The notes under the pieces were generated by a model, which was not told where the DNA came from, ran no database searches, and saw only the letters and a program-made list of their open reading frames with translations. 64,000 bases of DNA from Asparagopsis taxiformis (lineage: Eukaryota; Rhodophyta; Florideophyceae; Bonnemaisoniales; Bonnemaisoniaceae), in the NCBI GenBank assembly GCA_030407315.1, contig JALQPE010000012.1, forward strand, positions 124,001 through 188,000, given 5' to 3'. Below, piece by piece: positions 9,993-20,109 of the stretch. The first letter of the stretch is position 1; every line of letters starts with the position of its first letter. Both the position numbers and the translations under genes were made by a program.

Positions 9993-10417
9993 ATGGCAGG
10001 CTTGGGAGGACTAGGAGGAATGAGTGGCATGGGCGGAATCGGTGGCGGCGGGATGCAGCAACAGGACCAGATGCGTATGATGCAAATGATGCAAGAAATG
10101 CAGATGGTCGATTCCCTTCGAATGTACAACGAGCTTGTCGAACGATGCTTCGGCCATTGTGTCGAGTCCTTCCGCACCCGAAAGCTCGACGGAAAAGAGG
10201 TGAGTTGCAGTCAAGTTGTGCTCACTGCCACATCCTTTGCTGATTACTGACTAGTTGCTATTCTTTTGTTGGATCGCCAACTTGAAACAATCTTTAGGAA
10301 GCGTGCATTCGAAAGTGCAGTGAGAAATTTGTCAAGTTTGCAGCTCGTGCTGGCCAGAGATTCCAGGAGCATCAGGAAGAGATGGCCAGTGAAGCTGCGA
10401 AGAGTGCCGCTTCGTAA
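9993..10417 (+). CDS. TIM9: Mitochondrial import chaperone Tim9
   Basis: Two exons, 9993-10199 and 10298-10417, joined across a 98-nt phase-0 intron (gtgagt...tag), give 108 residues. A Gly/Met-rich leader is followed by DSLRMYNELVERCFGHC and, after the splice, EACIRKCSEKF: the twin CX3C motifs that form two disulfides in small Tim proteins. DSLRMYN...LVERCF is closely similar to plant Tim9 rather than Tim8, Tim10 or Tim13. Tim9 partners Tim10 in the intermembrane space to escort hydrophobic carrier precursors to the inner membrane. The leader of about 35 residues (GGLGGMSGMGG, then Met/Gln-rich) is longer than usual for the family. The splice junction falls between the two CX3C motifs. Confidence 0.95.
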
Positions 10418-10972
10418 GCATGCACCGAACGAGGCAAGTTTTGGTTTGCATAATTGTAAATATCGCTTTCGTCTCTCAAGTTTGTATAAACATGCGGCAT
10501 TTTGTAGCTAGTCATGCGTTTAGTTACGACCAACCTGTCAGTGATATTGCCGTTTGTTGAATAGTTGCTAGACACTCCATACACTTCATCAGTGCGGAGT
10601 GAGTTTGTCACGTTGAGAATCGTACGACTTTGGTCAACAATTTACCAGTAGGAGGGATAGACCATCGCGAAACATATCGACAACGAAACTTTGATGTGAC
10701 GCAGTGATGAATCACAATACTGCTTTGACACGTGCCGTTCGCTCCGCACGCCAGCAATGCAATCATGTCATCGGCAAGCAGTACTGGACAAGGTTGTATT
10801 ATCTGCTTGCCAGTCAATTGAATGCTCGCTGCTCGCAACGGTCTTCTCAGATATTTCAGAGAAGTGATGAGCTCTCGCTGCCACAACTGCGTTCCAGCGC
10901 GTAAACAATCTTTGTGACCGACGCCCGGCGATTGATACCAAACCAGTTTGCCTCCTTCTAATGAATGACTGA
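10418..10972. other. Intergenic, nothing recognised
   Basis: 555 bp between TIM9 and elongin C on the same strand. The small ORFs present on both strands resemble no family. Confidence 0.5.
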
Positions 10973-11383
10973 ATGTGTGAAGAGAACACCATTGAACAAG
11001 CCACAAAACCTGCCAATGCCGATGGCGACGGCGAGGTTGCGCATGGAATGATACGCTTGGTGTCGGGCGATGGTTTCAGTTTCACTGTGGAGGAGGAGTA
11101 CGTGATGCTGTCAGTTGTGATCCGCAGAATGATGACCAGCGCTTTTAAGGAATCCATAACTCGTGTTGTGCATCTTCCTGATATTGACGGCTGTGTACTT
11201 GAGATCATTTGTCGCTACTTCTATTACATTGCGCGCTTTCACAACCGACCGCAGTTAGCTGTCAACAAGAATGCCTTGGATGCAGCGCCCTCCACATCCA
11301 TGGATTCGTTTGCAGAGACGTTCAATATTCCGCCAGAAGTCAGCGTTGATGTGCTGATTGCAGCCAGATATCTTGCTCTTTAA
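10973..11383 (+). CDS. ELOC: Elongin C
   Basis: 136 residues with a SKP1/BTB-like fold. Recognisable blocks are MIRLVSGDGFSFTVEEEY (strand and helix 1 of elongin C), SVVIRRMM, VVHLPDIDGCVLEIICRYFYY and the final IPPEVSVDVLIAARYLAL. Elongin C bridges substrate receptors with a BC box to cullin 2/5-type ligases and also binds elongin A at transcribing polymerase. Human elongin C is 112 residues. The extra length here comes from a longer N-terminus and from an insertion of roughly 15 residues between the FYYIARF strand region and the last helices (about 88-110), a loop lying near the cullin-facing side in known structures. Confidence 0.88.
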   Translation: MCEENTIEQATKPANADGDGEVAHGMIRLVSGDGFSFTVEEEYVMLSVVIRRMMTSAFKESITRVVHLPDIDGCVLEIICRYFYYIARFHNRPQLAVNKNALDAAPSTSMDSFAETFNIPPEVSVDVLIAARYLAL

Positions 11384-11555
11384 TGTGTATTGAAACGAGC
11401 AGCAACAAATAGCTCTCATAATCCCCCAACTGTATTTGTCATGAATAAATCAACCCTTTCGTTTCGACCTGTTCGCTTAAAACATTCCTTCCATCGCTTT
11501 TCACAAACGGCCAGCGTTACCAGAGCCCTCAAACATTCCCATCGCTGCTTCCAAC

Positions 11556-12140
11556 ATGCCAGATGTGTCCGAGTCCCCAGAAACATTCAAGGTCCCCTCA
11601 GCCCCAAGCACTCGTCGTCAAAGCACCAACACGGTACGTCTATGTCGTTCGGTCTATTGAAATTGTAGTCCGTCATCAAACCTGACATTCCGTACATTCC
11701 CGCTACCACAGTCTTCCCCTCCAAAACATCGCCTTTCAACAGCAACAAAGAGGAGAGCCAAGTCGCGTTCGAGAGGGCGCCCCAAACCGCCATCTGCCAG
11801 TAGGGCTGCAAACGCCTCGCTTGATCCTTTGCGCATCTCGACGCCCACCACTGTAGCAGATGCAAAACCAGATGCGTTCGACAACGATCTGAAAGAAATT
11901 CTGACCGAACTGGACGCGATCGAACAGCGCGTTACGGCTGTTTTGCAAAATCTGCAGAAAGAGATGGCGTCCTGTACCAACTTCATGCTCGATTCTATCT
12001 TGGCTGGAGTTGCATCCAGCATAGAAGAAGTGAAAACAAAGGTCCCCAATGTACATAAGCTCAGGCACGCAAATCGTTTGGTGAAAACACAGTTCGATAC
12101 CTTGGAATTCAATCCTTCGCAGGACAATAATGACAGTTAG
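11556..12140 (+). CDS. Small basic hypothetical protein with AT-hook-like motif
   Basis: Two exons, 11556-11633 and 11712-12140, with a 78-nt phase-0 intron (gtacgt...cag), give 168 residues. Exon 1 is Ser/Pro-rich (MPDVSESPETFKVP). Exon 2 opens with a strongly basic segment, KRRAKSRSRGRPKPPS, containing a GRP core like an AT-hook. The remainder (about 85-160) is predicted helical, with LKEILTELDAIEQRVTAVL and further amphipathic stretches suggesting a coiled coil. No family was recognised. A nuclear, chromatin- or kinetochore-associated role is a guess from composition only. An earlier acceptor at 11667-11668 gives a shifted frame with an early stop, which is why the second acceptor was chosen. 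Confidence 0.6.
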
Positions 12141-12184
12141 GACCGGCTCGGTTAGTTCTCTTAGTTGCACTGCTATAAATTTAC

Positions 12185-13627
12185 TTAGGGAAACTTCTCT
12201 AGGATCTTAGCACTCCACTCTTCTGCACGCCGTAACAAATCTGGCAAATCCAATGTGCACAATTTCTTGTCCTTCAACAGACGCTTTCCCTCTACAAAAA
12301 CATCGTTCACATCCATTCTTGACGCAGCGTAGACAATGGCTGAGTGCGCATCATATACTGGCGAGTTACCGCCGTGTGTCAAAACGTCTACACAGATCAA
12401 GTCAGCTGATTTACCAACCTCCAAACTTCCCGTGATGTGTCCCATCCCCATTGCGCGCGCAGCGTTAATTGTTGCCATTCGTATCGCCGTAGGTGCGGGA
12501 ACGGCCGTCGCATCACCAGAAACATTTTTCGCCATGAGCGCAGCCATCTTCATCTCTGCAAATAGATCCAGTGAATTGTTACTGGCGACAGAATCTGTGC
12601 CAAGAGTTACATTCACTCCGGCTTTCACCAGCTTGTCAACGGGGCAAAAACCAGAAGCGAGCTTCATGTTCGAGGTCGGACAATGCACTACACTGACTGA
12701 TTTTTCTGCGCAAAGCTTAATCTCCTCGTCTGTCAAATGTACCATATGCACAGCGATCATGCGCTCGGAAAGCATACCCATTCGATTCAGGTCTTCGAGA
12801 GGATGACACTTATTGTCACTCATATGACATGCTGGTTTGGTGCGGTCCAGCGCCAAACTGGCCTTGCATTCATCGATGGTCTCGTGGAGATGCGTATGAA
12901 TCTGAACGTTCTCCTCAATCGAAAGATTATGGATTCTCTTCCACGACTTGGTCGGCACTGTGTATGGCGCATGTGGAGCGTACGAAAACTGGACTCGAGG
13001 AATATGACTAAACCTTTGACGAATTGCATGCCCCTTTTGGATATAATCATCTTCGTCAGAAGCATAGGCGGTAGGGAATGTAATGAAAATCATGCCGATC
13101 AACGCGCGCATGCCACTTACAGAGGCGGCATTGGCGCCTGCTCCGGGGAACCACGCCATGTCGTTGAAACAGGTAACTCCACCGCGGATCATCTCGGCGG
13201 TCGCAAGCATAGCAGCATCTTCGCAAAATTCCTCGTTGCAGGCGAATGCCGTCTCGATGGGCCAGACGGATTCATGAAGCCATTTCAGCAGTGGTTTGTC
13301 GTCCGTTTTTCCGCGCATTGTTGTGAGCGAAGTGTGCGTGTGGGCGTTGATCAGGCCAGGCATCAAAATGGAATTCTTGCGGTCTAGCATCTCGGATGTG
13401 TACTTTACTTTAGCTTCGGATGTTGGCAAGATATCGTGAATCTTACCATCCTTGATTGCGACAGAATGGTTTCGCAGCGCAACTGTTTCATCCGGTGCCA
13501 CGGGAATAACCCAGCCGGCATTGATAACGATGTCGGCTTCTGCTATGGTCATTGTATAGCTGGAACGAGTTCGGGGTCGCAAGAGGGAACGGGATATGGT
13601 GTGGACCAAAGGTCTATAATTTATCAT
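12185..13627 (-). CDS. 5'-methylthioadenosine/S-adenosylhomocysteine deaminase-type amidohydrolase
   Basis: 480 residues of the ATZ/TRZ amidohydrolase family. Metal-site motifs are NAHTHTSLTTMRG, HTHLHET, HMVHLTDEE and LGTDSVASNNSLD. The order and wording match MtaD/SsnA-like enzymes that deaminate methylthioadenosine or S-adenosylhomocysteine to inosine analogues; guanine deaminase and chlorohydrolases are more distant alternatives. The first 25 residues (MINYRPLVHTISRSLLRPRT...) are Arg/Ser-rich with no acidic residue, so they look like a mitochondrial or plastid presequence; the conserved body starts at Met26 (13552). Such enzymes are commonest in bacteria and archaea, so transfer is possible, but codon usage looks like its neighbours. 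Likely role: nucleoside salvage around the methionine cycle. Confidence 0.85.
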   Translation of the reverse strand: MINYRPLVHTISRSLLRPRTRSSYTMTIAEADIVINAGWVIPVAPDETVALRNHSVAIKDGKIHDILPTSEAKVKYTSEMLDRKNSILMPGLINAHTHTSLTTMRGKTDDKPLLKWLHESVWPIETAFACNEEFCEDAAMLATAEMIRGGVTCFNDMAWFPGAGANAASVSGMRALIGMIFITFPTAYASDEDDYIQKGHAIRQRFSHIPRVQFSYAPHAPYTVPTKSWKRIHNLSIEENVQIHTHLHETIDECKASLALDRTKPACHMSDNKCHPLEDLNRMGMLSERMIAVHMVHLTDEEIKLCAEKSVSVVHCPTSNMKLASGFCPVDKLVKAGVNVTLGTDSVASNNSLDLFAEMKMAALMAKNVSGDATAVPAPTAIRMATINAARAMGMGHITGSLEVGKSADLICVDVLTHGGNSPVYDAHSAIVYAASRMDVNDVFVEGKRLLKDKKLCTLDLPDLLRRAEEWSAKILEKFP

Positions 13628-14073
13628 TTTGTTATGTTATATGTGGTCAATTGCTACGAAAAATGGCTTTTGCAGGGTGAAGTCACAGCTCAGCTCACTG
13701 TATATGGACTAGAAATATCTCACATCATGTGAGAAGATTCTCGTGTCGCGTCCGATTCGCAAGCTTTAGAGCTGATTCGCTCACAGTGATCCCGGCAGCT
13801 CAAAAACATGTTCTACCCCAACCATGTAAATAAGCTAATCTATGCGCCCCAAACTCGAAATAGCTTCCCCTAACGGCCTGCTGCGCAACGGCACGCCGCA
13901 ACGTATTCCGAGCCTCGTCACAGCAAGATTGCCAAAACGTCACGATCCATTGCAATGCAAGCGGATCGATACGACGCAAGCTTTGAACAGCTTTGGCAAT
14001 ATAAGCTGTGTCTGCCCAACTTGAGAGAAAACCATGCAGCAGACGTATGCCGCACCACCTGTTGTCGCCGCAT
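13628..14073. other. Intergenic, nothing recognised
   Basis: 446 bp between the deaminase start and the PP2C stop. Short ORFs antisense to the PP2C end run into it and are not credible. Confidence 0.5.
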
Positions 14074-15091
14074 CTACACGAACGACATGCACGCAATTGT
14101 GCAGTCGTCGCTCGGGCCACCGTCAGCCTGTGCGAGCTTCAACAACTTCTCGCACAGCTTTTTCGGTTCCCGTCTGTTCTTCATCGATGCGGCCTGAAGA
14201 ACACTGCGCATTGACAACTTTTCGGCGTCCCACATTCCGTCTGACGCGACGACGAGTGCCAAGTCGTCTTTGGTCAGTTTGAGGTGCTTGATCTCCGGCT
14301 CGGAGATGCACCCAAACTGCGTCATGTCCCTATCGCCGAGCGTTCTGGACACTGCAATTCCCTGAGTCAACACAACGGCAGCACGGTGGCACACACAAAA
14401 GTTAGTTTGAGTCAAAAACAGGAGCAGCGTGAAAAGCGAGTCGCCATCGGACACAGACACATACCTTTGTCGCTTCCTTGTCCACCACAAATCCCTCGCG
14501 AATGTAACCGCCGGTGTCAACGACGCGCTTGGCCTCCGCTTCGTCGGTCGGACGATGCATTGGGGAGACGTAGCGTGCGGTCTTGGAACCGCGCTTAGTG
14601 CCGGCGGAAATGAGCACGGCGGCGGAATCACCGACATTGGCTACCACAACGTCGTCGTCGCGCACGAGCACAATGGAGCCGGTGGTGCCGCTGTCCTCGC
14701 TGCAGGCGGCGAGACTGAGCGCGGCGGAGATTTCCTGAAATGCTGTGCGTGCAATTTCAGTGAGCTGGGGCGAGTCGGCCTGGGTCAAGAGACGGTCAAC
14801 GGCATGCTCCATTCGCTCGCATGCCAGATTGCTTGCTTCACCGCCGCGCGGTCCGTGGCCGTCGAAAACACCGACGGCATAGACGCCGGGCGCGCCGAAT
14901 TGCTTGGGCTCGGCGCGCTTGTGTTTGGTCGCGAATGCCTTGACGTCTGGACGCATCATCGAGAAGGCATTGTCTTGGTTTTCCACACCGCTAGCGATGT
15001 GGAGCTGTCCGCGTTGGGTGATTGTGCGCGCTTTCAAAACGGTGGGTCGGTAGGGGCGGGCAGGCTTGCGGAGACGCTGGAAAAAGTTCAT
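14074..15091 (-). CDS. PP2C-family (PPM) Ser/Thr phosphatase
   Basis: Two exons on the minus strand, 14465-15091 and 14074-14361, with a 103-nt phase-0 intron (gtatgt...cag), give 304 residues. PPM motifs appear in order: SGVENQDN, VGVFDGHGPRGG (metal-binding Asp), GSIVLVRDDDVVVANVGDSAAVL, HRPTDEAEAKRV, AVSRTLGDRDM, VVASDGMWD and GPSDDCTIAC. Both metal-coordinating aspartates in DGHG and DGMWD are present, so it should be an active Mg/Mn-dependent phosphatase. The basic N-terminus (MNFFQRLRKPARPYRPTVLKAR) could be a targeting signal. Length is close to a bare catalytic domain with no regulatory extension. The splice removes the in-frame read-through after VVDKEATK. Confidence 0.93.
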
Positions 15092-15482
15092 GCTGGTGTG
15101 GTTGAAAAGTAGCGAGTTTTGTTGGGCTGCAATGAGTTGTGGATTGTTTGAAGAGCGGTGTAGGGTTCCAGCTGTGGATGGAAGTATTAAATGGGATTAG
15201 TTTGTCGACACTAGTAGTCTAGTGCATGACAGCGGGAAATGCAGAGTGATTGCTTGGACTGTCGTGGAGCACGATGTGAGGTGTGCATGACATGTTGCAG
15301 TGCAAGTTTGATGTTCGATTAGTAGATCACAAGGAGAGTGACAGGAATAGACGGCAAGAAGATGAGATTATCAAGCATGTTTGAAGAAAATGCGACTATT
15401 TTTAAACATAAAGTAGATATGAATCGATTTGAATTGTGCTTCTACTTGCGAGTTGCGCCTCGCCGATGCATGCATTTGGTGT

Positions 15483-15512
15483 CAGCACAGCACAGCGCAG
15501 CGCAGCGCAGTA
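15483..15512. repeat. Pentanucleotide array (cagca/cagcg)
   Basis: Six contiguous 5-bp units: cagca twice, cagcg three times, cagta once. The unit changes in blocks rather than at random. Confidence 0.9.
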
Positions 15513-15930
15513 CCGTTGCTCCGCATCATCATCATCGCCCATCGAATCATTGCACTTTGTTGCTCCTTGCTCGCAATTGCAAAGCAAACCATTACTCTCC
15601 TTGTGACGAGTAAACTGTAAAAATTCAGAGAGGTACTAACCAGCGTGGAGCACCCAATCGTCTTCCCCCGTATAGAAACACAACAAACGTGGCACACCTG
15701 GCTCCATTGAATTAAATCCATCTTGATTGGTGCAACACACGCCATATCCGTACAAATTTTCATTTTTCAATCTTTTCATTGCTGGCTCACTCGCCCACCA
15801 AATAGATTACCCCCCATCAATCAACATGCCACCTGTCGCCCTCCCATTGCTCCTACTACCAAAACAATGATTGAATAAATTTAACGCTCACCCTCCTGCC
15901 GTATTAGACACTCTTGTCCATCCGCCTTGC

Positions 15931-15970
15931 CACCACACCACACCACACCACACCGCACCCCGCCCACGCC
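15931..15970. repeat. Pentanucleotide array (cacca)
   Basis: Four cacca units followed by caccg, caccc, cgccc and acgcc, all in the same 5-bp register, about 70 bp upstream of the J-protein start codon. Confidence 0.88.
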
Positions 15971-16039
15971 TCACACCTCTACCTTGCTCATCATTCCCAG
16001 TCTCCAACAGTCACTCAACATCATCACTTCAATTCCTAA

Positions 16040-16615
16040 ATGCAACCAACAAAATTCCTCCTCCTGGCCGTCATCTGCGCCGCGTGCGTCCTCTGCGTTT
16101 CGGCCGGCAGAGACTACTATGACGTGCTTGGCGTGCCGCGCGACTCGCCAATAACCATCATCAAAAAGGCGTACAGACGACTCGCCCGCCTCTACCACCC
16201 TGACAAGAACCCCGGCGACAAAAAGATGGAGTCCAAATTCAAGGACATTTCACAGGCGTACGAAGTGCTCTCCGACGAATCCAAGCGCCAGATATACGAC
16301 CAGTTCGGCGAGGCCGGGCTGCAGAACGGCGGCGGACAACACCACCAGCAACACGGCTTCCACCATGCAGGCTTTGGCGGTCATACCTTTGAATTCGACT
16401 CGGGCGCTTTCGAAAACATGTTTGCCGGTGGCTTTGGCGGAAACTTTGGCGGTGCCAATTTTGGCTTTGGCGGCGGTCATGGCCACGGTGGATGGGGTTC
16501 TGGAAGAGGTCGACATCGTCAGAGACAGCAGCAGCAGAGAAGACAGCATATTTGCTTCCATAACAAGGTGTGCGAGAATGGTTCGTGTACTATGGTTAAG
16601 GAATGTTCTAGTTAG
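16040..16615 (+). CDS. ER-lumenal J-domain protein, ERdj4-like
   Basis: 191 residues. A signal peptide (about 1-22, [19 protein letters not shown]) leads into a J domain (about 24-92: [23 protein letters not shown] with the essential [20 protein letters not shown]). A Gly/His/Phe-rich region (about 95-160) and a short basic Gln/Arg segment follow, ending in a small Cys box, [20 protein letters not shown]. It lacks the substrate-binding beta domains of DNAJB11 and has no membrane span. The length, Gly/Phe region and Cys-containing tail recall DNAJB9/ERdj4, which recruits the Hsp70 BiP to misfolded proteins for ER-associated degradation. There is no KDEL-type retention signal at the C-terminus. 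Confidence 0.88.
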   Translation: MQPTKFLLLAVICAACVLCVSAGRDYYDVLGVPRDSPITIIKKAYRRLARLYHPDKNPGDKKMESKFKDISQAYEVLSDESKRQIYDQFGEAGLQNGGGQHHQQHGFHHAGFGGHTFEFDSGAFENMFAGGFGGNFGGANFGFGGGHGHGGWGSGRGRHRQRQQQQRRQHICFHNKVCENGSCTMVKECSS

Positions 16616-19320
16616 CTTTTGGCGAAGCAAACGATGCATATGTAAGATCATTGCCCTCTACCCGCTTCTGCATCTATTCATGTGGAGTCGAGTTGTAAAG
16701 AAATGTAGTTTTGTTCTCCGATCAACGCCAACTTGGACAAATTGGTACTGCGCTTATGCAACGCAACATTTGTTTCATTTGCGTAATACCCTACAATTCG
16801 CCCCCCTGATTGGGCCAAACCGAACACAAACTTCATTCAAATTTCAGGTCAGCAGATCCACATCATACTTGTCAATTTGAATTAGATTTTGATCTCTGTA
16901 ACAGTAACTCCTCTCGATCCCAGGTGCAATCTTGTCACACGTCGTTGTGCCAGACAAGGAGCCAGGGTAGGGAGTCTGAATTACTTTAATCACGCCGGAC
17001 ACCATGTGTTGCTTTACGCATTTACATCTAGAAGAGTCATTTACCATTACGTCAACTGCGTTACTGCAGGATGAATCTGTACCATGTTTCGTTACTAAAC
17101 GTCAACTAACCTACGAAGTACTTCAAGTCCCCAAAGACTCTGGAATAACTTTCGTTAATTTCTACTAATTTCGATGGATAAATTTCTCGTCGAGGGGAAA
17201 CCAATTCAACATATCAAACAACTGCGATACCGTTTCTCAATTGATATGCTCTTCCTTTTGTGCTTGCTCATCACTTTCAATATTTTCTTGTCCTACGACG
17301 TTCGAATAGCTCTCTATTTTAGATGTTGTGGAAGAGTTCTCCTAATGTTTCAAAATTTGTAAAGAAAGACTGCGTCAACACGGCTCTGATATGATGCACA
17401 GGAAGAGTGTAAGGCTTTCAAGTCATTCTCAGTCGTACTGGAGAATTCACCTCTGTACAATAATGCAATATCACCAGGTCGATTGTGGACTATTGCTTAT
17501 CAAAGATGATGGCCGATGTTTTAATAAAATCTGCCTCCTTGTACTGATCTTTATTCAGAATAGAGCAGATTATTTCGCCAAACATCACTCAGGGGCTGAA
17601 ACGCGATTAGAAATGGTGGCTAATGGACTGCTGATGCTTGAAGATGGGGAACATGTCATAATAGTTCTGTGTCAGATCTTGATAAAGTTCAAATTGCAGT
17701 TTGACGTCTTGTGGTACGATCCATACAGCTTTCATAGAATTAATTGAAACTCACAAACGCCCACAAAGTCGTTCATATCGCCAGAATCATACTTTTGATC
17801 GGATTCTCATCTTTCAGCATCGGCCCTTAGTATAGGGAAAACACATACCAAAGATTGTGATCTGAATTTTGAGAGTATCCACGTATTGCTTTACATCAAT
17901 CAAGAAGTTTGAGGTTCATATTGGATCATCTAACTAGATCCCAAAGTACGGTGAGTCTTTTTAAACTTTCACTAGTCAGTCCAACCGTTCAACCATCAAT
18001 GAATCAATATCAAAAGTATAACTCAGGCCGTTCCGCTGAGAGATTCTTTCTTCCCATTTTTGTACCTTATCGCGCCCATGCTTGTCAACCAGTAAATAAC
18101 TGCTTATGTGATTCATATAGTATCTCACGACTCTGGGACATTGAGAGGCTGCACTATGTCACTCACAGTAATTTGATAGGTGCGATAAACTTACCCATAG
18201 GCATTGTGTGTCCGAACTGGAGCAGATGTGTATGTGTATGTTTGTATTGTCTGGTATAATACTAACAAGAACTGTTGTCAGTCAGAATTCATGGGTCTAA
18301 TTTGTCCGTAGCTTGCTCGTTTCCCGTAATCTCGCCAGTGATACGATACAATAGTCGCCCCATGAGCATCGCACCTGAGGGCTTGCCGAGAATCAACTAT
18401 GCGCATTAGAATGGAAGGTATCCGGCTGTCTGGGGAAGGGATACATTGCGATTACCACTGGATCAACTTTCAAAGTCCTTGGGGTGTGCAACAGTGGCGA
18501 AACTCGTAAAATAATGGCCTGGTTTTTGTTTGTAGCTGAATGGGGATTTCGAAACGATCTGTGATATAGAGCACCGAGTCGACCCATCTATCAAATTTTT
18601 TGGTCCTCGAGGAATGGGGCAGTAATATACTGATTATTCAATATCTGGATTGTAAACATGGTTTGTGAGTAGACCATGACTCTGTGGTGTTCTATAAGCC
18701 GGGGATTTTGAGACGGAAAAGATATAGGTTCAACAAATAAACCAGATAGTGATATTGGGCTGCATAATGAAATTCATTTACAACTTGTGAAGAGAACGCC
18801 GTGTAAGTCCGGAGCATCGGTATCGAAAAGCTTCCGCCATAGAAGCAATGGACTAGACCTCGAGGGAGCGAAAGGATAGTGCGATCGTTTTCTGGAATCT
18901 AATACTCTTACATACTTTGTACAAGACAGGAAGCGGAATTATGTGTATATCGAAAATAGCATCTTGGACTTGAGATGGTATATCTGAATTCAACATTCTG
19001 CTTAGTTCGATTACAGTATACATAAGGACACGTTCTGATCAAGTACCTAAAACGATAAATACCGTACACGTGTAGATTCTCAGGATGTTTTCGGTTTATC
19101 TATTTTTCCAATACTTCCGTTCCCGTTCCACGCACTGATTGCTGTGCCTCACGTGAATACGACAAAGTTGTCTACGCAACAGCCAAATCTCGCTACCGAT
19201 CCGACGACCAAAGTATTGCGTAAAGCGCACCAGATTGTAACTGATCTCATCCGTTTAGTGAAAGCATCGTCTACGCTTTCCAATTGCGTGTACAAACGCT
19301 CAATTCCATTGCGCAACATC
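16616..19320. other. AT-rich gene-poor island
   Basis: About 2.7 kb, visibly richer in A and T than the surrounding gene-bearing DNA. ORFs are short and resemble nothing (the longest, 17391-17747, gives 118 residues). I saw no terminal repeats, transposase or reverse transcriptase motifs. The last 270 bp are open in the frame of the following gene without an ATG. It could be remains of an old element or spacer. Confidence 0.45.
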
Positions 19321-19728
19321 ATGGATCGTCGCCATGTGTCATCAATACATCCCGAAACAACATGCTCGGCGCGTGTAGTTGACGGCTCGTTGCGTGGTGC
19401 ATTGGTCGGTGGCCTATGGGGTTTCCTTTCTGCGAATCGCACCGCTCGCAATCCGTCGTCCAGAATCATGCGTGCAGTAGCCACCAATGCTGCGGATATC
19501 GCTATCTTCTCCGCAATATACTCGAGTGCACATTGCACAATGGTGCGCAATTTCCACGCGTCGGATGCATATGCGGCCGGTGTGGCCGGCTCCTGTGCTG
19601 GAAGCTTTCTGGGCGCTCGTGCTGGCGGCTCTCTCAAGGCGTCCATGATGTCGGCCGCTGTTTGTAGCGCTGCTTCTGCCGCATTGTCCGGCTACAATTC
19701 CTCCGGCTACGTGCAAGGGAGGGGCTGA
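19321..19728 (+). CDS. Tim17/Tim22/Tim23-like (PRAT family) membrane protein
   Basis: From the first ATG the product is 135 residues. The pattern is small-residue-rich membrane helices: GSLRGALVGGLWGF, IAIFSAIYSSAHCTM, AAGVAGSCAGSFLGARAGG and a final Ala/Ser-rich helix. Four Gly/Ala-packed spans with a GxxxG-like third span and the segment SCAGSFLGARAGG fit the Tim17/22/23/OEP16 family, whose members form or regulate protein and solute channels of mitochondria and plastids. The frame stays open upstream to 19051 without an ATG, so an upstream spliced exon or a non-AUG start is possible. Which family member it is cannot be told; Tim22-, TMEM- or OEP16-like are all possible. Confidence 0.58.
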   Translation: MDRRHVSSIHPETTCSARVVDGSLRGALVGGLWGFLSANRTARNPSSRIMRAVATNAADIAIFSAIYSSAHCTMVRNFHASDAYAAGVAGSCAGSFLGARAGGSLKASMMSAAVCSAASAALSGYNSSGYVQGRG

Positions 19729-20109
19729 TGCGAGCGACACATGGATGCGAATGCATTTCTTTTTATTGGCAAGTTGTGAATAGGTTGTGTTGTGCGAGAA
19801 CGAATGTCGCTTGGAGGGTAAGAGTTTGCCGCATCACGGACAAAATTTTAGTGGTGCGTGGAGTGCTTTTGACTATTCACGTTTTCGGAACACACAAGAA
19901 ACACAAGCAGAGGGGTGAGCGGAAAAGAATGCGAGTAGGACAATTTCACTCGGGATGGAACACACAAGTAAAGACACATGAGTACTGAACAAATACATGC
20001 GAGATGTGAGTGCTAAAGCCAAGCGTATGGTGTGGTTTGAATCTAGACAACGACTTGGCGCATGCTCAAGTAAGGCACACACACGATGCCAGTATATACG
20101 GAAATACAT
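19729..20109. other. Convergent intergenic region
   Basis: 381 bp between the 3' ends of the Tim17-like and F-box/VWA genes. No feature was recognised. Confidence 0.5.

Larger units (their letters stand above)
15092..16039. promoter_or_regulatory. Divergent region with two period-5 repeat arrays
   Basis: 948 bp between divergent PP2C and J-protein genes. It holds the pentamer arrays listed at 15483 and 15931. No coding signal was recognised. Confidence 0.45.

Noticed and set aside
11669..11711. Earlier acceptor (ttgtag) for the small basic protein
   Set aside because: It puts exon 2 in a frame that stops at about 11803; the cag at 11709-11711 keeps the long frame.
12737..13387. 216-residue ORF antisense to the deaminase
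   Set aside because: Shadow of a strongly supported gene.
17391..17747. 118-residue ORF in the AT-rich island, checked as a decayed reverse transcriptase
   Set aside because: No catalytic or conserved motif found, and no flanking terminal repeats.
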